NCBI GenBank assembly: GCA_003135995.1
Contig: PNBM01000145.1
Location: 1,764 to 16,555, forward strand
DNA: 14,792 nucleotides
From: Ignavibacteriota bacterium
GTDB lineage: Bacteria; Bacteroidota; Ignavibacteria; Tepidaquicellales; Tepidaquicellaceae
Direction: 5' to 3'
How positions within the stretch are numbered: position 1 is the stretch's first letter; every line of letters begins with the position of its first letter. The position numbers were made by a program, and so were the translations under genes. Below the pieces are notes generated by a model. That model was given only the letters and a program-made list of their open reading frames with translations, searched no databases and was not told the origin of the DNA. Of the stretch, positions 7,909 through 14,685 are shown piece by piece.

Positions 7909-8079
7909 TTAAGTTTTTCCCGATGTTTTATAATCGGTGATCTTATTTTTTCTTTTGATAAGTTCAAGCTTCAATGCGGATTCATACTTATTTCTTGCCG
8001 GTGAGCCTTTTTTCCCGATGAATTCATCTTTTATTTCATAAAAGTTGTAAACTTTACACATTCCTTTTTTAATGCTCAT
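7909..8079 (-). pseudogene. Remnant of an XRE-family regulator (N-terminal part only)
   Basis: A 56-codon frame from ATG 8079 to TAA 7909. Residues 16-40 (EIKDEFIGKKGSPARNKYES, then ALKLEL) match the region that, in Bacteroidota HigA-like regulators, precedes the helix-turn-helix (family pattern DxxIGKxGTxxRdkfExeL). In those proteins an HTH of about 55 residues follows; here the frame instead ends after KITDYKTSGKT. It therefore looks like a truncated regulator. An intact short protein is possible. It begins 4 nt after the stop of the next remnant upstream, so the pair was probably once an operon. Confidence 0.5.
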
Positions 8080-8083
8080 ATTA

Positions 8084-8266
8084 TTATACGAATCGAATTT
8101 GTAAATTTAATTTAATAAAATAATTGCCTTTTTCTTCATAAACTTCTCCAAATTTATAGCGAGTTGTACTCGCTTGTTCAAATTTTGTATTATTTAATAG
8201 ATATTCCTGGAATTCGTTTCTATTATATATATGATAAAAAAATTTAAAAAAATTACATTTTAAATC
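8084..8266 (-). pseudogene. C-terminal remnant, possibly of a HpaII-type restriction endonuclease
   Basis: A frame without a start codon, open from a stop at 8273-8275 to TAA 8084-8086. Translated end: RNEFQEYLLNNTKFEQAST, then TRYKFGEVYEEKGNYFIKLN and LQIRFV. It has the composition and strand-turn-strand look of a real protein C-terminus. The NTKFxxASTxRxxFG...YFIKLNLQIRF pattern reminds me of the C-terminus of HpaII-like type II restriction enzymes; this is memory only and unverified. The homology-like part starts next to the end of the 88-codon gene, so the breakpoint is near 8260. Together with the HTH remnant it suggests a lost restriction-modification module. Confidence 0.4.
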
Positions 8267-8526
8267 AACGCATTAAGGTTAAGTTCGCTTAGATATTTAT
8301 AGACTTCAGAATCTGTCGAAAGCTCACTAAGTAATTTAAAATTAGCATTATTTAGAAAATTTGAAAGTTCAATTACATTTTCAAATATTCTATAATGATA
8401 TCCCTCATAATTATAAATATAAATAACTTTGGCCACATTAGAATCAATTTCATCCCACAACAATAGTGTCTCTATTGTTCTATTTGGTCTCAAATAATTT
8501 GTTTGAATTTGATCAATAATATTCAA
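8260..8526 (-). CDS. Small protein of unknown function behind the HNH endonuclease gene
   Basis: 88 residues beginning with a TTG codon 5 nt after the HNH gene's stop, which suggests co-transcription and perhaps coupled translation. The protein contains no Met other than the start, so if TTG is not used the frame has no start and would be a fragment. Acidic, with a likely strand pair (AKVIYIYNYEGYHYRIF, 32-48) flanked by helices (IELSNFLNNANFKLLSEL). No motif is recognised. The spacing suggests a partner or inhibitor of the nuclease; this is inference from position only. Confidence 0.5.
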   Translation of the reverse strand: MNIIDQIQTNYLRPNRTIETLLLWDEIDSNVAKVIYIYNYEGYHYRIFENVIELSNFLNNANFKLLSELSTDSEVYKYLSELNLNALI

Positions 8527-8531
8527 CTTAA

Positions 8532-9296
8532 TTAATTTTTAAAAATATTTATAAAATGATATTCTAAATTTTCTTTTGAAGGTAAAAATCTATCTGGCAA
8601 GTTAATACTTTTATTATCATATCTAATAAACAAATCGTTTATAATATTGTCATTCTTGAAATCATAAAACATCTTTGAAATTCTAATTTTATATTCGGGT
8701 GTAACGGATATATAACCACAATCAAAAGCCTTATCATGTATTGAATTTAGACACAAACCATTTCGTGGATTTAATCGGTTTTTTGAATCTTTTGACCAGG
8801 GTATAATGTGACTTGCTACTAATAATTTCGGTAATGATATACCTGTAATACAACATTTCAAATTATAAGCAGAAAGTATAGTAGATCGAAAAAAACTTTG
8901 ATTCACTCTTGCTTTAATTAAAGTTTCTCTTTCTTTTCCTAAAGGAATATCATCTATATTAATTTCCGAAATGACTTCTAATGATTGATTCGTGATTTTT
9001 GAAATTAAATTTTCACTTTCATAAGCTAGATTTTCCCAATCATCATTGAATTCTTTCCATATCTCTTCATCTAATTTACTTATATTTCTAAGACCAACAA
9101 TTCCTCTTTTTTTCAACTCCGGATCAAAGCTTCCAAAATTACCTATTTTCATTTTTACTGAATTAGGAGTTCTTCCAATAATTTTAGAAATACGAATAAT
9201 ATCTGGATGATTTGAAGAGATTTTATTAAATGGAATTTTGCAATAAAGATTTAAAGCTATAATTGTTTGTTCCCGTGTCCATTTATCAATTTTCAT
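8532..9296 (-). CDS. HNH endonuclease with N-terminal SANT/Myb-like domain
   Basis: 254 residues. N-terminal part (WTREQTIIALNLYCKIPF, then IIGRTPNSVKMKIGNF, about 5-55) looks like a SANT/Myb-like DNA-binding fold. The C-terminal half is an HNH nuclease of the restriction-endonuclease-like kind: YNLKCCITG (144-152), then ASHIIPW with H163, RLNPRNGLCLN with N179, and HDKAFDCG with H187 and D192. Such proteins occur in bacterial defence islands, usually as presumed restriction enzymes that work without a methylase next to them; none is present here. No Shine-Dalgarno at ATG 9296. It is separated from the ATPase gene upstream by 238 nt, so it may have its own promoter, and it is followed at 5 nt by the 88-codon gene. 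DNA cleavage is well supported; target and trigger are unknown. Confidence 0.85.
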   Translation of the reverse strand: MKIDKWTREQTIIALNLYCKIPFNKISSNHPDIIRISKIIGRTPNSVKMKIGNFGSFDPELKKRGIVGLRNISKLDEEIWKEFNDDWENLAYESENLISKITNQSLEVISEINIDDIPLGKERETLIKARVNQSFFRSTILSAYNLKCCITGISLPKLLVASHIIPWSKDSKNRLNPRNGLCLNSIHDKAFDCGYISVTPEYKIRISKMFYDFKNDNIINDLFIRYDNKSINLPDRFLPSKENLEYHFINIFKN

Positions 9297-9446
9297 AAAT
9301 AAAGTTTTAGTTTATGGTCCTTTATTCTTGACAGTTTCACAATTCTGATTCTTTGTTCTTTGGAGAGTTTATCCATACTCAATAATACAAGCTAAATTAA
9401 AATAATTTTATTATTAGTTTATATCAATGTAATATAGAACCTTTTT

Positions 9447-9473
9447 AATAATTCTATTTAATTTAGAATTATT
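9447..9473. other. AT-only hairpin between the ATPase and HNH genes
   Basis: AATAATTCTA (9447-9456) pairs with TAGAATTATT (9464-9473) across a 7-nt loop, about 60 nt after the ATPase gene's stop. There is no T-run after it on the minus strand, so it is not a standard terminator. It could be an operator or chance in this AT-rich spacer (9297-9534), which has no gene. Confidence 0.35.
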
Positions 9474-9534
9474 TAAAATTATGGATTATATAAATATTTA
9501 TAAAAGTGGAATCAGATTTACAAATAACATTAAA

Positions 9535-11364
9535 TTAAGTTATTTTTGCATCTAAAATAGTTGTTAGAAATGATTTTAATTCAATGATTTCCATACTTTG
9601 ATAGGCAGCGGAATCAGGATTAAGTTTAAAACTTTCATATATTTTTCCGTTAAAATTATCATCATTCGATTTAAATTTATCATTAGAATTATTCTCTAGT
9701 TTCGCTTTTACACCTTCAATATCATAAACATATTCATTTGGCTTAATTTTTAATTCATAACAAATAAACTTATAGGTATACTGAAATGGATGATTAATTT
9801 TATTATAAAAAGTCCCTTTTAACTCAATATATTTTGGATTTCCATAATTATCTTCCACAACAAAATCAATACCTTTATATGTATCATAATCTCTAATATT
9901 AAAGTTAAGAAAATTTGGATATAAAGTTATAAGTTGAACCAATAGAACAAGCGTTTCAGATTCAGAATAACCACTCTTTTTTTCAGAAGGCGCTAATAAT
10001 TTAGTACCACCCGGTAACAATATTTCTTTCCTTCCAGAAGAATTTTTAAATCTGAATTTTAAATTTTCACCATCATCTTTAACTGATGTAATAATTTTTT
10101 CTAAATTTTCATATTCCAATCTCTCATTAATATATTTTTTAATATTTGATTTATCAAAAATGTCATTTAATTCTTTTTTAATAATACTTAATATTTCTAT
10201 ATCCGAATTATGAATTGTACCACGATTCGCAGTTAATTCGAAATCGTCACAATCTACAAATACTTGCATAAAAGTATAAATACCCTTTGTCCCTTCAATC
10301 CACTCATCAATTTTTTCAATGGGTATACCGCCTTTACAAGCCCATATACCATATCTTTCAGAATCTGTATGAGTAATATCAGTTCTTGGTTTTCCTCTTT
10401 TTGTTAATAATATATCATATCTTCTTTTCGTTTCATAACCTTCAATGGAAATAATTAAGTTAAATGATTTACCGGAGGAAGTGTTAACTTTATTATAGTA
10501 TATTTTTCTACTATAAAATTCATAATAAGGTCTGTTACTATTAATTCTTTGTGAATAGTTTTTCATATCTTTATCATTATATCTTTCGTCAGGAAAGTAA
10601 TGGCCTAATTCTATTTCTTCATAAATAATTCCATTTGTAGTAATAAATATTGGCACTGGATCTATTAATTCTTTTTTATCAAATTCGTTTTTAAAAGAAT
10701 CAATATCCAAACCTTGAAGATATAATTTAATATTTTTATTTTTTAAATCTTCATCGAATAATGGTTTTATTGAACCAAAGACAGTAAACCATTTTGCGTA
10801 ATCCCGAATACTTTTATGATTTAGTTTGAATCTGGTAGATTTATTTCTAAAATGTAAATGCTCAATAATTCTTACGTAAAATCCTTGATTCCATTCATCT
10901 GGTAATTTAACCTCCATTTTATGTTTTTCTATAAACTCACTATATTCTAATTTTCCATTTTTTTGTAGTTGGATTAAAGGTTCCATCATTTCAATAGACC
11001 ATTCATCGGTATCTGATTTAGAAGCAATTATAACTTTTCTTGAATTAAAGAATATTTTCGATCCATGCCCTTTATATCCTAATTTTTCTTTTTGTGGAAC
11101 ATAATCAGAATTAACTTTGGTTGAATTAGCTAAATCAAAAAAACAATGTGCTTTTTCACGTGATAATCCTTGACCATTATTCCAAATATCAATAATTAAA
11201 TCTTCCATACCAAGTTTTTTTTCTAAAAATACTCTACAATAAACTTTTGAAGAATTTTCATCAACCGCATTTTGAAATGCTTCTCTAAATATTTCCAAAG
11301 GATCGCCAAAATCAGTAATAATCTGGTAAAGTTCATATTGTTTATTGATATTAATTTCAGTCAT
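9535..11364 (-). CDS. GHKL ATPase fused to a PD-(D/E)XK nuclease-like domain
   Basis: 609 residues. The N-terminus is an Hsp90/MORC-type GHKL ATP-binding domain: IFREAFQNAVDE (25-36) with E28 and N32 as the catalytic/Mg motif, IWNNGQGLS (60-68) as the G1 box, and LGYKGHGSK (95-103) as the G2 lid. In the G1 box the usual Asp of DxGxG, which reads the adenine, is Asn62. A middle region of about 300 residues, including ILLTKRGKPRTD and FELTANRG, resembles the second domain of such ATPases. The C-terminus has GIDFVVED (D500) followed by YIELKG (E514, K516), the core of a PD-(D/E)XK nuclease. An ATP-gated DNA nuclease is inferred. It is 160 nt downstream of the TIR-like gene on the same strand. 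No Shine-Dalgarno. The domain order and setting fit phage defence, but I cannot match it to a named system. Confidence 0.8.
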   Translation of the reverse strand: MTEININKQYELYQIITDFGDPLEIFREAFQNAVDENSSKVYCRVFLEKKLGMEDLIIDIWNNGQGLSREKAHCFFDLANSTKVNSDYVPQKEKLGYKGHGSKIFFNSRKVIIASKSDTDEWSIEMMEPLIQLQKNGKLEYSEFIEKHKMEVKLPDEWNQGFYVRIIEHLHFRNKSTRFKLNHKSIRDYAKWFTVFGSIKPLFDEDLKNKNIKLYLQGLDIDSFKNEFDKKELIDPVPIFITTNGIIYEEIELGHYFPDERYNDKDMKNYSQRINSNRPYYEFYSRKIYYNKVNTSSGKSFNLIISIEGYETKRRYDILLTKRGKPRTDITHTDSERYGIWACKGGIPIEKIDEWIEGTKGIYTFMQVFVDCDDFELTANRGTIHNSDIEILSIIKKELNDIFDKSNIKKYINERLEYENLEKIITSVKDDGENLKFRFKNSSGRKEILLPGGTKLLAPSEKKSGYSESETLVLLVQLITLYPNFLNFNIRDYDTYKGIDFVVEDNYGNPKYIELKGTFYNKINHPFQYTYKFICYELKIKPNEYVYDIEGVKAKLENNSNDKFKSNDDNFNGKIYESFKLNPDSAAYQSMEIIELKSFLTTILDAKIT

Positions 11365-11429
11365 AATAATATATATAAAATTTAAAAAAGTTTTTTAATA
11401 ATAATTTATTCCTATATGAAAACAAGAAT

Positions 11430-11469
11430 TTATATTGCAAAGCTTCGTCTTACTTGCTAAACAATATAA
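11430..11469. other. Imperfect hairpin between the TIR-like and ATPase genes
   Basis: TTATATTG (11430-11437) pairs with CAATATAA (11462-11469); inside, GCAA and TTGC can pair with a bulge. On the minus strand it lies 55 nt after the TIR-like gene's stop and is followed by a weakly T-rich stretch, so it may partly end transcription before the ATPase gene. The surrounding 159-nt spacer holds no coding frame. Confidence 0.35.
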
Positions 11470-11523
11470 GAGGTTTCACAAAAGAGTTTGTTGAGAACAA
11501 TAAAAGAAAAATCTGTAATTAAA

Positions 11524-12375
11524 TTAATCCATAATTCTCACCCTTTGGGTGATAGGTCTAATACACGCTAATATTTCATTTCTTATATTAGGAAAATCCG
11601 ATTTATAATATATATGATAATGCCCGTCTCTTAATTGTCTGGTTCGTTCTATTTCAAAAGATTTTAATTTTCCCAATTCTTTTAATATAATATCAAATTG
11701 CTTTTGAGTAATGTTTCGTAGACATATAGAAGGACTATTGATTATTATTCGTTGTTTATGAGAATCGGATACAAATTGTTGATTTAATATCATACTTCTA
11801 ATAGATTTTAATTCATCGTAAATCAGCTCATCACTTGAAACCTCTTTTGTACCAACTTTAGCAACTTTGAATGTCCCGAAATGTTTTAAAAAAGTGGAAT
11901 AACCAGGATCATCATTATATTTCTTCATAGTACCTTTAATTTTTTCGATAAGTACTTCCTTGAATTCAATTATTTTGGCATATCGTAAATCACGTGGATA
12001 TTCAATATGTTCAATTGGGGAGGTATCGAATGTATAGCTTGTTTTATCATCTTTTACAATAATTGTTGGTTTATCGAATGCAAGGCGTAATCCCAATTCA
12101 AACATGACGTTAGGATTTTTACCACTCACATCACATATAATAATTGGATTATTATAAACATTTTGAATGATTCTTTTTTGGATTATACCAACATCGTTAG
12201 CATCACTTACTAAATTAGGTTCAAGATCTGATGTTTCAATTGAGTCTTTTAAAATCTCCCTTACATCTAGCCAATGATTTTCATCGCAGCCATCTAAAGC
12301 AGATATAGGCATGATAATTCCACAAGTCAATTTTTCTTTAACTTTCTTATCAATTTTTTTAGTAGGTTTTGCCAT
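11524..12375 (-). CDS. TIR-like / nucleoside deoxyribosyltransferase-like protein
   Basis: 283 residues. After a lysine-rich start, a Rossmann-like domain spans about 17-155: strand CGIIMPIS (18-25), then DANDVGIIQKRIIQNVYNN (58-76), IIICDVSGKNPNV (78-90) and MFELGLRLAFDKPTIIV (91-107). The D-x-S-x-x-N-P-N-V-x-[FY]-E-L-G signature is shared by TIR-like and nucleoside 2-deoxyribosyltransferase-like proteins, where the Glu (here E93) is the expected catalytic residue for cutting or moving a ribosyl bond of NAD or a nucleotide. The C-terminal part (about 180-283) is unrecognised and could be a sensor. Start ATG 12375 is supported by AAGGAG six bases upstream, the best ribosome binding site in the window. 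First gene of the island in transcription order, followed by the GHKL ATPase-nuclease. An effector that depletes a nucleotide is inference. Confidence 0.7.
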   Translation of the reverse strand: MAKPTKKIDKKVKEKLTCGIIMPISALDGCDENHWLDVREILKDSIETSDLEPNLVSDANDVGIIQKRIIQNVYNNPIIICDVSGKNPNVMFELGLRLAFDKPTIIVKDDKTSYTFDTSPIEHIEYPRDLRYAKIIEFKEVLIEKIKGTMKKYNDDPGYSTFLKHFGTFKVAKVGTKEVSSDELIYDELKSIRSMILNQQFVSDSHKQRIIINSPSICLRNITQKQFDIILKELGKLKSFEIERTRQLRDGHYHIYYKSDFPNIRNEILACIRPITQRVRIMD

Positions 12376-12419
12376 TGCAGTCTCCTTAGCTTAATTTTTA
12401 AAGCAATATCTTAATATTG
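12376..12419 (-). promoter_or_regulatory. Strong ribosome binding site and small palindrome before the TIR-like gene
   Basis: AAGGAG (12387-12382) stands 6 nt before the ATG, a canonical site where most neighbours have none. Upstream, CAATAT-CTTA-ATATTG (12404-12419) is a 6-bp inverted repeat that could be a repressor site or the stem of a leader hairpin. No convincing -35/-10 pair was found around it. Confidence 0.55.
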
Positions 12420-12539
12420 AATTTTTTTTGAATACTTGTTATCTGTAATAATATTTATATAACCACAAAGGCGAGGAGGATGGAGATTTTGACAGGTTTC
12501 GTCTTCGTCGGTGAATCCGTCTCAATTTAGCTCAATTTA

Positions 12540-12565
12540 CGTTCCCAAAGAGGACTTTGGGAACG
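12540..12565. repeat. 11-bp perfect palindrome of the GTTCCC family
   Basis: CGTTCCCAAAG (12540-12550), loop AGGA, then CTTTGGGAACG (12555-12565). The stem would be stable in RNA on either strand, but no T-run follows directly. The CGTTCCC/GGGAACG arms are shared with 4922-4951 and 14686-14748. Confidence 0.7.
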
Positions 12566-12762
12566 AGGAACTTCTTTATTTCCCCCCGAGATAGGACGGA
12601 TTTCGCTCTGTAACTATTACTGTTTACGATTATAGTGATTTTCGATAAAAATATCAAGTAAATAACAAATAACAAAAAACAAATAAGAGATAAGAGCATT
12701 TACCACTGAGAAAAAGAGGACACAGGGAAAATCTTTTGACAAAATTATCGCTGATATTGTAC

Positions 12763-12856
12763 CGCAACATTTATGTTGCGTATCTGAAAATCGATACGCA
12801 ATCAACATGAATGTTGATATACGAGCGATACGCAATCAACATGAATGTTGATATAC
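12763..12856. repeat. Palindromic repeat cluster, right copy bracketing the island
   Basis: CGCAACATTTATGTTGCGTAT (12763-12783) equals 7260-7280 base for base. It is followed by two exact copies of a 30-nt unit (12793-12822 and 12827-12856, period 34), each containing ATCAACAT-GA-ATGTTGAT. On the minus strand the cluster lies just behind the cupin stop (20 nt), where the hairpins could also protect or end the transcript. Confidence 0.75.
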
Positions 12857-12875
12857 AGAACTTTGTAAAATTATT

Positions 12876-13238
12876 TTACAGTTTTTCGAGAATTCGCTGG
12901 GTCAGGTCGTTTGTGACATTGCCCGTGTTGATGGCGGATTTGGGTTCGAAAACCATAGCCCAGACTTCATCATCTGCAACTGAACGATGCTCGATACCCC
13001 TCGGAACGATTAAGAATTCGTTTTCACAGACTTCAATAGTATTTCTCTCACGGAACTGCATTTTGAATTTTCCTCTGATAACGTAAAATAATTCATCTTC
13101 ATTTTCGTGGAGATGCCAGATGAATTCGCCGAGAAATTTAACGAGCTTGACGTGCTGACCGTTTAATTCACCGACTATCTTCGGATTCCAGTGGTCGGAG
13201 AATAATTCGAATTTGTTTTTGATGTTTACTTTTTCCAT
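12876..13238 (-). CDS. Cupin-domain protein
   Basis: 120 residues forming a single small beta-barrel. Cupin motif 1 is WHLHENEDELFYVIRGKF (41-58) with metal ligands H42, H44 and E49 (or E47). Motif 2 is EFLIVPRGIEHRS (74-86) with H84. This H-H-E-H set normally binds Fe, Mn or Zn. The family is widespread and includes mannose-6-phosphate isomerase-like and dioxygenase-like proteins, so the substrate cannot be named. ATG 13238 gives the usual length; an AAGG touches the start codon directly, too close for a Shine-Dalgarno site. About 100 nt behind the alcohol dehydrogenase gene on the same strand, perhaps in one transcript. Confidence 0.88.
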   Translation of the reverse strand: MEKVNIKNKFELFSDHWNPKIVGELNGQHVKLVKFLGEFIWHLHENEDELFYVIRGKFKMQFRERNTIEVCENEFLIVPRGIEHRSVADDEVWAMVFEPKSAINTGNVTNDLTQRILEKL

Positions 13239-13281
13239 CCTTGTAAAATGTATAAATAATTTAAAAGAAAAAATTTTACCA

Positions 13282-13325
13282 CTTAGTTCACTAAGAACAC
13301 AAAGAAAAGCAAGAGCAAAAACGCA
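13282..13325. repeat. Short hairpin and A-rich repeat remnant in the dehydrogenase-cupin spacer
   Basis: CTTAG-TTCA-CTAAG (13282-13295) is followed by AACACAAAG and AACGCAAAG words. Similar words occur at 12463-12474 and 12700-12726 (ACCACTGAG...GACACAGG). They look like decayed copies of a dispersed intergenic sequence. Confidence 0.4.
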
Positions 13326-13337
13326 AAGAAGAACAAA

Positions 13338-14363
13338 TCATATTCTCAAAACTTTTGCACCGCGGATTTTGCGATGTTTTAATTCCAGCAGTGCGATGTT
13401 AGCATCTTCCAGCCTGTATTCCTGATATTCAGGTTTCAAGGGAATTTCCGCCGCGAGTTCGAGGAATTCCCTGATATCCGAAGTGGAAACATTTGCAACG
13501 CTTTTAATCTCTTTTTCCATCCACAAATGTTCGGAGTAATCAATTTTCATGAGATAATTTTTATCAATATCTTCTTTTCGAATGGCATTAATTACCAATC
13601 GTCCGCCGGGTTTTAAATTTCTCATTGCTTCGACTACCGGCATCCAGACGGGCGTTGTGTCGATAATACAATTTAATTCTTCAGGACATTTTGTTAACGT
13701 ATCACCCGTCCAATCCGCTCCAAGGCTTTTTGCGAAATCCCTTTCTTTTTCACTTCTTGCAAACACAAAAATTTTTGTATCCGGAAATTTATGTTTAACC
13801 ATTTTTAATACAATATGAGCAGAGGCGCCGAAGCCCGTTAAGCCAAGGCTTTCGCCGTTTATGAGTCCCGTTAATTTAACGGAGCGATACCCGATTGCTC
13901 CTGCACAAAGAAGGGGAGCGGCTTCGGAATCGGAAAAAATTTCAGGTATTAAAAAAGCAGAATTTTCCGGCACGACCATATATTCTTCATATCCTCCATT
14001 TACATCTCTTCCTGTTGCCCTGAATTCGGCGCACAGGTTATCATTGCCTTCGAGGCAGTAACTGCATTTTCCGCAGGATGAATATATCCAGCCGATTCCA
14101 ACCCTGTCGCTGATTTCAAATTTTGTTACTTTATCGCCGATACCGATAACATTTCCGATTACCTGATGCCCGGGGACTACAGGATAGAATGGCGGAGGAG
14201 TTCTTCCTTCGATTTCATCAATTTCGGTATGACATACACCGCAGGCAATAATTTTTATTAGTAATTCAAAGTCTGTCGGGACGGGTTCGGGAATGTCTTT
14301 TAGAATTAACGGAGTGTCGGTTTTATTCAGGTCGTAAACATTATTTAGTAACAGAGATTTCAT
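13338..14363 (-). CDS. Zinc-dependent alcohol dehydrogenase (MDR superfamily)
   Basis: 341 residues, full length. Catalytic zinc ligands are C44 (CGVCHTE), H66 (PGHQVIG) and C153 (LLCAGAIGY); position 67 is Gln instead of the usual Glu, which I recall as common in the AdhA-like branch. Structural zinc: C97, C100, C103 and C111 (CGKCSYCLEGNDNLC). The nucleotide-binding loop is GFGASA (177-182). The end of the second strand of the Rossmann fold (FVFARSEKE) has no acidic residue and has Arg and Ser, so NADPH may be preferred to NADH. Oxidises alcohols or reduces aldehydes in the cytoplasm; substrate unknown. ATG 14363 gives the standard N-terminus; no Shine-Dalgarno. The cupin gene follows. Confidence 0.93.
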   Translation of the reverse strand: MKSLLLNNVYDLNKTDTPLILKDIPEPVPTDFELLIKIIACGVCHTEIDEIEGRTPPPFYPVVPGHQVIGNVIGIGDKVTKFEISDRVGIGWIYSSCGKCSYCLEGNDNLCAEFRATGRDVNGGYEEYMVVPENSAFLIPEIFSDSEAAPLLCAGAIGYRSVKLTGLINGESLGLTGFGASAHIVLKMVKHKFPDTKIFVFARSEKERDFAKSLGADWTGDTLTKCPEELNCIIDTTPVWMPVVEAMRNLKPGGRLVINAIRKEDIDKNYLMKIDYSEHLWMEKEIKSVANVSTSDIREFLELAAEIPLKPEYQEYRLEDANIALLELKHRKIRGAKVLRI

Positions 14364-14437
14364 ATTATATATAAATTTGTCAGCTAAGTATTATTTTGGC
14401 AAATATAGTAAATATTTTTGAAAAGAAGTATTTTAAA

Positions 14438-14486
14438 AAGAATTAAGAATTAAGAATTAAGAATTAAGAATAAAGAATTAAGAATT
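14438..14486. repeat. Tandem heptamer array (AATTAAG)
   Basis: Six full units from 14441 to 14482 with partial units at both ends; the fifth unit is AATAAAG. It lies about 75 bp upstream of the dehydrogenase start. It may vary in copy number between strains. Confidence 0.85.
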
Positions 14487-14625
14487 TTGAATAAAAAGCG
14501 AAGTAATTAATAAGTTATGAATGCTGAATTATGAAATATAAATGCTGAATGGAAAGACGAAATAATTCACAGATAAATTTGCTTTGAATTAATAACAAAT
14601 TATTATACATTATATATCTTTCATT

Positions 14626-14643
14626 CGCAGGCCAAAGCCTGCG
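14626..14643. repeat. GC-rich palindrome CGCAGGC/GCCTGCG
   Basis: Seven-base perfect arms around CAAA, followed by GCTACGATG, in otherwise AT-rich DNA. I recognise this 'CGCAGGC..AAGCCTGCGGCTAC' type as a dispersed intergenic palindrome in several bacterial phyla. Confidence 0.6.
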
Positions 14644-14685
14644 GCTACGATGTTTCTAATAGTTTTTTTGATTGGTTAAAAAAAT

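Larger units (their letters stand above)
12420..12875. other. Intergenic region between the island and the cupin gene, repeats only
   Basis: Holds, in order, AT-rich upstream DNA of the TIR-like gene, a purine patch (12463-12484), a strong palindrome (12540-12565), A-rich DNA with repeated ACAAATA words (12655-12697) like that at 7180-7225, and the palindromic repeats at 12763-12856. An open frame at 12617-12835 runs across the repeats and is not believable as a gene. Confidence 0.65.

Noticed and set aside
11382..11398. TTAAAAAA-G-TTTTTTAA palindrome as a regulatory site before the ATPase gene
   Set aside because: Pure A/T run symmetry of a kind expected by chance in this composition.
12617..12835. 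72-codon minus-strand frame with a hydrophobic stretch
   Set aside because: It crosses the repeat cluster and A-rich spacer; the hydrophobicity comes from T-rich antisense of A-rich DNA.
12793..12856. Possible CRISPR array
   Set aside because: Only two units with a 4-nt gap, no spacer-sized unique DNA and no cas genes.
13213..14061. Plus-strand frames opposite the dehydrogenase and its spacer
   Set aside because: Shadows of a conserved alcohol dehydrogenase and of repeat remnants.
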